Source of the DNA: Cellulomonadaceae bacterium TMED98
GTDB taxonomy: Bacteria > Actinomycetota > Actinomycetes > Actinomycetales > Microbacteriaceae
NCBI GenBank assembly: GCA_002172585.1
Contig: NHEZ01000001.1
Location: 1 to 10,153 of the forward strand
Direction: 5' to 3'
Length of the DNA: 10,153 bases
The notes under the pieces are model-generated. The model had not been told where the DNA came from, made no database searches, and saw only the letters and a list, made by a program, of their open reading frames with translations. The position numbers and the translations under genes were made by a program. Each line of letters opens with the position of its first letter. Position 1 is the first letter of the stretch. Of this stretch, positions 5,953-10,153 are shown piece after piece.

Positions 5953-7506
5953 ATGCCAGATCTAAAATGGTGGGAAACCGCCGTCATCTATCAAATTTAC
6001 CCGCGTTCTTTTCAAGATTCTGACGGGGATGGGATAGGCGATTTAAGGGGAATCATGTCGCGCTTAGACTATGTCGCCGGTCTGGGTGTGGATGCGATTT
6101 GGATCAGCCCTTTCTTCAAGTCTCCACAAAAAGATTTTGGTTACGATGTTTCGGACTATCGTGACATCAATCCAGAATATGGAACGCTCGCGGATTTTGA
6201 TGCGCTGATTGACAAAGCTCATGGCCTTGGCCTGAAGCTGATGATCGACATTGTGCCGGCGCATTGCTCGGATCAACATGCGTGGTTTCAGGAAAGCCGC
6301 CAGTCGCGCGACAATCCCAAAGCGGATTGGTTCCACTGGGTCGATCCGCTTCCAGACGGGTCCGCGCCGACCAATTGGCTTTCTTTCTTTGGTGGCCGCG
6401 CATGGTCTTTCGAGCCGCGTCGCCAACAATACTATTTGCACAACTTTCTGCCCGAACAACCGAACCTGAACCACGCCAATCCAGAAGTGCAGAATGCGTT
6501 TGTCGACATCGCCAAGTTCTGGTTTGACCGTGGTGTCGACGGCTTCCGACTGGACGCGGTTCACACAATCAACGCGGATGCGCCACCCTTTAAGAACAAT
6601 AAACCAAATCTTGACTTCGTTCTGGGAGAGTTGCCCCAACAGCAGCAACCATTTTTTCGCCAACTGAAAGACACTGCGCAGTTGAACCAGCCGTCCATTC
6701 AGGGCTTCAGCGAAGCATTCCGCGCGTGTGCCGACTCATATCAAGGGGATCGCTTTCTAATGGGCGAGGTTCATGGTGATGATGCGAATGTTGTCCAAGT
6801 TTGTCAGACGTTTACCGCCGAGGGCAGGCTTCATGCGACATATAATTTCGATCTCTTAGCCTGGGATGGCCTGGACGTAGAGGGATTGCGCTACACGCTC
6901 AACAAAGCCGTCGCGGCCTTCAACGAAAGTGGCCGCCAATCCTTTTCTTTTTCAAATCATGACGTGCCACGCTCGGCTACGCGCCAATTGGGGGCGCTGG
7001 GCTTGGACGCCTCACAATGTCAGGCGATGCAACTTCTACTTTTGAAGTTGGAAACCAGCATGATCGGTTCCACCTGTGTGTATCAAGGCGAAGAACTTGG
7101 TCTCGAAGACGTGCGCGACATACCGGTAGACCAAATACAAGACCCTTGGGGCATTGAATTCGCACCGGTCTTTCTAGGGCGCGACACTTGTCGCACACCC
7201 ATGGTCTGGCGCGCCAGTCAGCCCAATGGTGGGTTCTCTTCCGCCAATCGGACCTGGCTTCCGATTTCAGCGCAACATCTGTCGCATGCTGGGCTGGACG
7301 AAGCTGAACGTCCTGTGTCGGTCTACAATCAATTTGCAAAGTTTCTGAAATGGCGAAAGTCGCAACCTGCGATGATGCATGCAAATAAAGTTTCCGAAAT
7401 CACGGGCGGCGAACGCTCGATTCAATTCGATCGAATAAGTGATCAACAGACACTGCGCTGCACATTTGATTTCGATACGCTTACCGCAACCTTTGAGGAG
7501 GTTTAG
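5953..7506 (+). CDS. aglA: Cytoplasmic GH13 alpha-glucosidase (AglA-like)
   Basis: The 517-residue glycoside hydrolase of family 13 cleaves the non-reducing alpha-glucosyl bond of the imported sugar to release glucose. The (beta/alpha)8 barrel starts at WWETAVIYQIYPRSF (residues 6-20), with a calcium-loop-like DSDGDGIGDLRG (22-33). Catalytic residues are in place: nucleophile Asp201 (GFRLDAV), acid/base Glu272 (MGEVHGD), and transition-state Asp337 (SFSNHDVPR). Region I reads DIVPAH (99-104), with Ala in place of the usual Asn. A short beta-sandwich C-terminus follows; at 517 residues the protein is a little shorter than many homologues (about 530-550). There is no signal peptide, so the sugar is split inside the cell, which fits its place inside a transporter operon. 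It could prefer sucrose, maltose or trehalose-like substrates. Its last codons carry the ribosome binding site of aglK. Confidence 0.9.
   Translation: MPDLKWWETAVIYQIYPRSFQDSDGDGIGDLRGIMSRLDYVAGLGVDAIWISPFFKSPQKDFGYDVSDYRDINPEYGTLADFDALIDKAHGLGLKLMIDIVPAHCSDQHAWFQESRQSRDNPKADWFHWVDPLPDGSAPTNWLSFFGGRAWSFEPRRQQYYLHNFLPEQPNLNHANPEVQNAFVDIAKFWFDRGVDGFRLDAVHTINADAPPFKNNKPNLDFVLGELPQQQQPFFRQLKDTAQLNQPSIQGFSEAFRACADSYQGDRFLMGEVHGDDANVVQVCQTFTAEGRLHATYNFDLLAWDGLDVEGLRYTLNKAVAAFNESGRQSFSFSNHDVPRSATRQLGALGLDASQCQAMQLLLLKLETSMIGSTCVYQGEELGLEDVRDIPVDQIQDPWGIEFAPVFLGRDTCRTPMVWRASQPNGGFSSANRTWLPISAQHLSHAGLDEAERPVSVYNQFAKFLKWRKSQPAMMHANKVSEITGGERSIQFDRISDQQTLRCTFDFDTLTATFEEV
7495..7501 (+). promoter_or_regulatory. 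Strong ribosome binding site of aglK inside the end of aglA
   Basis: GAGGAGG lies 5 bases before the aglK ATG and forms part of the last Glu and Val codons of aglA. The aglA stop TAG directly abuts the aglK start. This is a strong site and allows coupled translation. Confidence 0.8.
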
Positions 7507-8565
7507 ATGGCTCAAGTTGAACTCAAAAATGTAAATAAGTCCTTCGGGCCGGTTCACGTCATCAAGGACGTCGATCTGGAAATCAATAAGGGCGAATTTG
7601 TCGTTTTCGTCGGCCCTTCCGGCTGTGGAAAATCTACCTTGTTGCGCTTGATTGCGGGGCTTGAAACATTGACTTCGGGCGAGATCGTCATCGCTGATCG
7701 ACCTGTTATGGACCTGCCCCCGTCCGAGCGCGGGATCGCGATGGTGTTCCAATCCTACGCGCTCTACCCACATATGACCGTGTTCCATAATATGGCGTTT
7801 TCTTTGTCTTTGCAGGGGTTGCCCAAGTCACAGATACAAGAGCGCGTCGAAGTAGCTGCAAAAATCCTACAGATGGAACATTTGCTTGAAAGACGCCCCG
7901 CGGCGCTTTCGGGGGGACAACGGCAGCGCGTCGCCATTGGACGTGCAATCGTGCGTAACCCAGAGGTGTTCTTGTTCGATGAGCCACTTTCGAATCTGGA
8001 CGCAGCCTTGCGCCATGACACGCGAGTTGAGATCGCGAAACTGCATAATCAACTTGGCGCTACGACCATCTACGTAACCCACGATCAGGTCGAAGCGATG
8101 ACGCTTGCCGACAAGATTGTTGTCCTAAAAGATGGTGTCGTGATGCAGGTCGGGGCACCGATGGATCTCTTTAACGATCCGGGAAATGAGTTCGTCGCGA
8201 GCTTTCTAGGATCGCCGAAAATGAACTTTTTTGGCGGTAAATTAACAGGCCTATCTGAAAGCGGCGAGACGGCTGGCTTTGAAGGCGTCGGTATTTCCGT
8301 TGACGCCGTCCGCCTTGTTTCAAGCAATAAAAAGGCAGGGGATGAAGCACGCCTAGGCATTCGACCACAGCACTTGCGCTTGGATGATAATGGCCAGTTG
8401 AAAGGTAAAATTACGCTTGTCGAGCGCTTGGGAACCGAAACTGTTGTCGAATTGTTTGATTCTGAAGGCAAGATGTTCCGCTTTGCCTCGCCCGATGCTT
8501 TGTCGCTTAGTGTCGAGCAAGAGGTTGCATTCTCATTCGATCAGACAAAAGCGCATCTATTCTAA
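7507..8565 (+). CDS. aglK: Alpha-glucoside ABC transporter ATPase (AglK/MalK/UgpC type)
   Basis: This 352-residue ATPase powers uptake through AglF/AglG. All nucleotide-binding motifs are intact: Walker A GPSGCGKST (36-44), Q-loop Gln82 in MVFQSYALYPHM, signature LSGGQRQR (134-141), Walker B VFLFDEP (154-160, catalytic Glu159), D-loop SNLDA (162-166), and the switch His192 in VTHDQVEAMTLADKI. The C-terminal part (about 235-352) is the MalK-type regulatory OB/TOBE domain with LGIRPQHLRL and a late RLGTETVVELF segment. Sugar-importer ATPases of this class can be shared among transporters and can be sites of inducer exclusion; nothing here shows either directly. It is the last gene of the operon, and no convincing terminator follows. 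After it the sequence becomes non-coding and leads into mobile DNA. Confidence 0.92.
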   Translation: MAQVELKNVNKSFGPVHVIKDVDLEINKGEFVVFVGPSGCGKSTLLRLIAGLETLTSGEIVIADRPVMDLPPSERGIAMVFQSYALYPHMTVFHNMAFSLSLQGLPKSQIQERVEVAAKILQMEHLLERRPAALSGGQRQRVAIGRAIVRNPEVFLFDEPLSNLDAALRHDTRVEIAKLHNQLGATTIYVTHDQVEAMTLADKIVVLKDGVVMQVGAPMDLFNDPGNEFVASFLGSPKMNFFGGKLTGLSESGETAGFEGVGISVDAVRLVSSNKKAGDEARLGIRPQHLRLDDNGQLKGKITLVERLGTETVVELFDSEGKMFRFASPDALSLSVEQEVAFSFDQTKAHLF

Positions 8566-8700
8566 CCCCAGCTAGTCCGTGCATTCGCGCTAGCCTTACA
8601 GCACTTGCCGAAGCATTTCGCCAATGAAGGTTCGATCAAGTCAGCAGTGTTTCGCTCGAGCCCACAGTAACAGACTCTGACACGGGGAGAGTTAGCGTTC

Positions 8701-8718
8701 TGGTTGGCTCCCTCCGAC
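8701..8718. repeat. Left arm of an imperfect 18-bp inverted repeat flanking the insertion sequence
   Basis: This segment begins TGGTTGGCT and matches the reverse complement of 10128-10145 at 15 of 18 positions, including nine in a row at the start. The two arms face inward and enclose the whole IS3-family element plus about 180 bp on its left and 33 bp on its right. They could be the terminal repeats of an older transposable element. Confidence 0.35.
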
Positions 8719-8762
8719 CGGCGTAGGTGTCTAAAACGCGAGATGTAGGGCGGCTTTTTCTC

Positions 8763-8895
8763 TCAAGGGAGGCGATTTCCGCCGTTGTGCCGCGCCTGGT
8801 CGAGCAGTGGGGTGACCTGGCTGACCAGCCGAAGCGGATGGGTGCCCAGGTTCATCAGCAGGAAGTACACCCTCGCAATTGGGATAGTTCGAGCA
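8763..8895 (-). pseudogene. Possible C-terminal remnant of an unknown protein cut by the insertion sequence
   Basis: On the minus strand the frame is open from the insertion-sequence edge to TGA at 8763-8765 and encodes about 43 residues. It includes YFLLMNLGTHPLRLVSQV and then TPLLDQARHNGGNRLP, with third positions strongly biased to G/C as in real coding DNA. It has no start of its own in the flank. The opposite strand in the same place is also open (GTG 8727 to 8924), so which strand was coding, if either, is unsure. I do not recognise the family. Confidence 0.25.
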
Positions 8896-8906
8896 TGTCT
8901 AGGCCC
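8896..8906. repeat. Terminal inverted repeat, 3' end of the transposase side
   Basis: TGTCTAGGCCC pairs with the inverted TGTCTTAGCCC at the other end of the element, 9 of 11 identical. It overlaps the last bases of orfB, including its stop codon at 8899-8901. Confidence 0.6.
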
Positions 8907-9741
8907 ATTTCTCAGTACCACTAATTTTTGTTTTCTCTAATAAGGTTTCAGGGACGGGTGGTCTCATGCCCAATGCATGATGAGGTCTGATCTGGTTGTA
9001 TTGCCTGAGCCAGGCATTGATTGCGACCTGAGCTTGTTTGGTGGTGTGGAACCATTCTGCGTTGAACACTTCTTTTCGCAAGGTCCCGTTAAAGCGTTCG
9101 TTGTATCCGTTCTCCCATGGCGAACCCGGATAGATTAGCAGCGGTTGGATGCCAATCCTTTTCAGCCAGTCTTGTAGGTGCATAGAAATGAACTCGGGGC
9201 CGTTGTCAGAACGGATAAACTCTGGCTTGCCGTGTTTAATCAGCAGCGGGTGCAGTGCGTCGAGAACATCGTGCGCATTCATCTTGGGCCGTACCGCTAC
9301 GCACAGTGCCTCACGGGTATATTCATCTAGAACCGTCAGCATTTTATAGCTGCGCCCATTACTAAGCTTTTCGTGAACGAAGTCGATGGCCCAGATGTGG
9401 TTAGAGTGTGTAGGCCGTAGCCTTATGACAGAACTGTTCTGATGATAAAGCCGCCGTCGCTTCTTATGCCGGTGGGGCAGTTGCAGGCCTTCTTGGCCCC
9501 ATAAGCGCTCTATCTTCTTATGGTTAACCTGCCAACCTTCCATACGTAAAAGCGCGGTGACCTTACGATAGCCATATCGCCCATACTGTTTAGCCAATCG
9601 GATCATTGCCAAACGCAATTCATCATCACTTGTTGGCTTCGCTTGGTATCGAAGGCTGGAACGTGATAGCCCCAAAACGAAACATGTACGGCGTTCTGAT
9701 GTGTTCAGCTTTTGACGGGTATGGATCACGGCCTGACGCAA
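8899..9741 (-). CDS. IS3-family transposase OrfB (DDE integrase domain)
   Basis: OrfB is the catalytic half of the IS3 transposase, made mainly as an OrfAB fusion that cuts and joins DNA through copy-out-paste-in transposition. An HTH_21-like region (about residues 38-95, with QYGRYGYRKV) precedes an rve integrase core. The triad is Asp120 (AIDFVHEKL), Asp179 (RSDNGPEF) and Glu215 (GYNERFNG), giving the family's DD(35)E spacing. The C-terminus includes WLRQYNQIRPHHALGMRPP, as is usual. 9741 is only the first possible start (TTG). The frame continues open upstream past the orfA stop, so fusion by frameshift is more likely than separate initiation. It appears full length and unbroken. Confidence 0.92.
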   Translation of the reverse strand: MRQAVIHTRQKLNTSERRTCFVLGLSRSSLRYQAKPTSDDELRLAMIRLAKQYGRYGYRKVTALLRMEGWQVNHKKIERLWGQEGLQLPHRHKKRRRLYHQNSSVIRLRPTHSNHIWAIDFVHEKLSNGRSYKMLTVLDEYTREALCVAVRPKMNAHDVLDALHPLLIKHGKPEFIRSDNGPEFISMHLQDWLKRIGIQPLLIYPGSPWENGYNERFNGTLRKEVFNAEWFHTTKQAQVAINAWLRQYNQIRPHHALGMRPPVPETLLEKTKISGTEKWA

Positions 9742-9752
9742 CCCATCAACCG

Positions 9753-10040
9753 TCAGGCCTTCGGCTTTAAGTAATCCAGGCTTTCCTTCAGGATCAACTT
9801 GTCAAGCTGCAGCTCTGTGAGGATCTTCTTTAAACGCTCGTTCTCTTTACGAAGAGCACGCATCTCGGAAAGCTGGGAGCGTCCCATACCGCCAAACTTC
9901 TTGCGCCAATGGTAATAGGTCTTATCTGAAATCCCAGCCTTACGGCATGAACTCACGACATCCAGACCATCATGTAAATGTACGTCAATCTCACGCAAAA
10001 TCTTCAGCGCATCTTCGTCCGAATAACGTTTTCCTGCCAT
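9753..10040 (-). CDS. IS3-family OrfA (transposase helix-turn-helix subunit)
   Basis: This 95-residue protein has a Tnp_1 (HTH_8-like) DNA-binding domain. Helices around residues 5-50 end in KTYYHWRKKFGGM, and a leucine-zipper-like coiled coil (about 52-88: MRALRKENERLKKILTELQ) follows and supports oligomerisation. It recognises the element ends and, as a free product, tempers transposition. I chose ATG 10038-10040 because AGGAGG lies 7 bases before it. The longer frame from 10061 would run through that site. The stop at 9753-9755 overlaps the open orfB frame in the -1 register. Confidence 0.88.
   Translation of the reverse strand: MAGKRYSDEDALKILREIDVHLHDGLDVVSSCRKAGISDKTYYHWRKKFGGMGRSQLSEMRALRKENERLKKILTELQLDKLILKESLDYLKPKA
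9765..9771 (-). promoter_or_regulatory. Candidate -1 ribosomal frameshift site joining orfA to orfB
   Basis: On the minus strand, CTTAAAG lies five codons before the orfA stop. In the orfA frame it reads TTA AAG. Slipping back one base gives CTT AAA followed by GCC GAA GGC, which stays open into orfB (LKAEGLTVDGLRQAV). AAAG-type slips are used by many IS3 elements. The site is not the ideal heptamer, so the exact slip point is uncertain. Confidence 0.5.
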
Positions 10041-10047
10041 CCTTAAA

Positions 10048-10053
10048 CCTCCT
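10048..10053 (-). promoter_or_regulatory. Ribosome binding site of orfA
   Basis: A perfect AGGAGG on the minus strand is spaced 7 bases from ATG 10040. It decides the orfA start over the in-frame ATG at 10061. Confidence 0.75.
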
Positions 10054-10083
10054 GTGACCATAAAATCATGGCATAGTTCTAGG

Positions 10084-10094
10084 GGGCTAAGACA
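10084..10094. repeat. Terminal inverted repeat, orfA side
   Basis: Read on the minus strand this end is TGTCTTAGCCC, matching the other end at 9 of 11 positions. It lies 44 bases upstream of the orfA start. Confidence 0.6.
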
Positions 10095-10127
10095 CAGTCA
10101 CAAGAGAACTTATAGGGTATTCTGGGA

Positions 10128-10145
10128 GTGGGCGGAAGCCAACCA
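10128..10145. repeat. Right arm of the imperfect 18-bp inverted repeat flanking the insertion sequence
   Basis: The reverse complement of this segment starts TGGTTGGCT and matches 8701-8718 at 15 of 18 positions. It lies 33 bp beyond the IS end and close to the edge of the window, so the full extent of the arm cannot be seen. Confidence 0.35.
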
Positions 10146-10153
10146 AATGCGTA

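Larger units (their letters stand above)
8566..8895. other. Intergenic stretch between aglK and the insertion sequence, likely mobile-element debris
   Basis: No intact gene is supported. A weak GCTAG/CTAGC inverted pair (8571-8575 and 8590-8594, 14-base loop) follows aglK without a T-run. From about 8690 the sequence is richer in G/C, with protein-like frames on both strands. A segment at 8701-8718 recurs inverted and imperfect on the far side of the insertion sequence (10128-10145). The base composition and open frames differ from the region just after aglK, which suggests a junction near 8690. Confidence 0.45.
8896..10094 (-). mobile_element. IS3-family insertion sequence (IS407-like two-orf organisation), about 1.2 kb
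   Basis: The element carries the orfA/orfB pair of IS3-family transposons between short terminal inverted repeats. The left end reads TGTCTAGGCCC (8896-8906), and the right end, read inward, is TGTCTTAGCCC (10094-10084), matching at 9 of 11 positions. Both ends follow the 5'-TG...CA-3' rule of the family. The length of 1199 bp is normal. The transposase frames are complete, with an intact DDE triad and a plausible frameshift site, so the element may still be active. No direct target duplication of 3-5 bases is seen at the assigned ends: the flanks read GAGCA on the left and CAGTC on the right. The subgroup is judged from protein resemblance only. Confidence 0.85.

Noticed and set aside
6064-6663. 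199-residue minus-strand frame antisense to aglA
   Set aside because: It lies opposite highly conserved GH13 motifs, and its composition is what the complement of aglA codons would give.
8571-8594. GCTAG/CTAGC hairpin after aglK as an operon terminator
   Set aside because: The stem is only 5 bp, the loop is 14 bases and no T-run follows, so a terminator call is not supported.
8727-8924. 65-residue plus-strand frame from a GTG
   Set aside because: It crosses the IS boundary at 8896, so it cannot be an ancestral gene as it stands, and it has no ribosome binding site; it is noted only as showing that both strands of 8690-8895 are open.

Overview
The window looks like a piece of an alphaproteobacterial genome, most likely from the Roseobacter/Rhodobacteraceae or a related rhizobial lineage. 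The basis is the gene content and order, which match the aglREFGAK alpha-glucoside locus known from Sinorhizobium meliloti, together with the roughly balanced base composition. This assignment comes from recognising protein families by eye; no database search was possible.

Layout. Positions 1-168 hold the last 55 codons of an AEC (auxin efflux carrier) family membrane transporter. Positions 169-708 have no intact gene. They hold short open stretches that look like decayed coding sequence, a 12-bp inverted repeat, and a probable terminator at 615-662. A LacI-family regulator gene (aglR-like, 709-1740, minus strand) is divergent from a five-gene plus-strand operon that fills 2040-8565. The operon encodes a periplasmic binding protein (aglE), two permeases (aglF, aglG), a cytoplasmic GH13 alpha-glucosidase (aglA) and an ABC ATPase (aglK). 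After aglF the genes are separated by 0-3 bases. Positions 8566-8895 have no intact gene. A complete IS3-family insertion sequence (8896-10094, minus strand, with orfA, orfB and a likely -1 frameshift) follows, and the last 59 bases are IS flank.

How it works together. AglE would capture an alpha-glucoside (family precedent: sucrose, maltose, trehalose or similar) in the periplasm. AglF/AglG with AglK would import it intact, and AglA, which has no signal peptide, would hydrolyse it in the cytoplasm. The 299-bp divergent region holds two copies of the palindrome AAAGCGCTTT with centres 159 bp apart. One lies just after the predicted aglE promoter and one just before the aglR start codon. This suggests that AglR represses both directions and is relieved by the imported sugar or a derivative.

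Novelty. The operon itself is a known system and I do not see an undescribed machine in it. The less ordinary parts are the operator arrangement, the extracytoplasmic insert in AglG, the replaced Asn in region I of AglA, and the scarred DNA around the IS. The IS has no evident target-site duplication and is bracketed by an imperfect inverted repeat that may be the ends of an older element.
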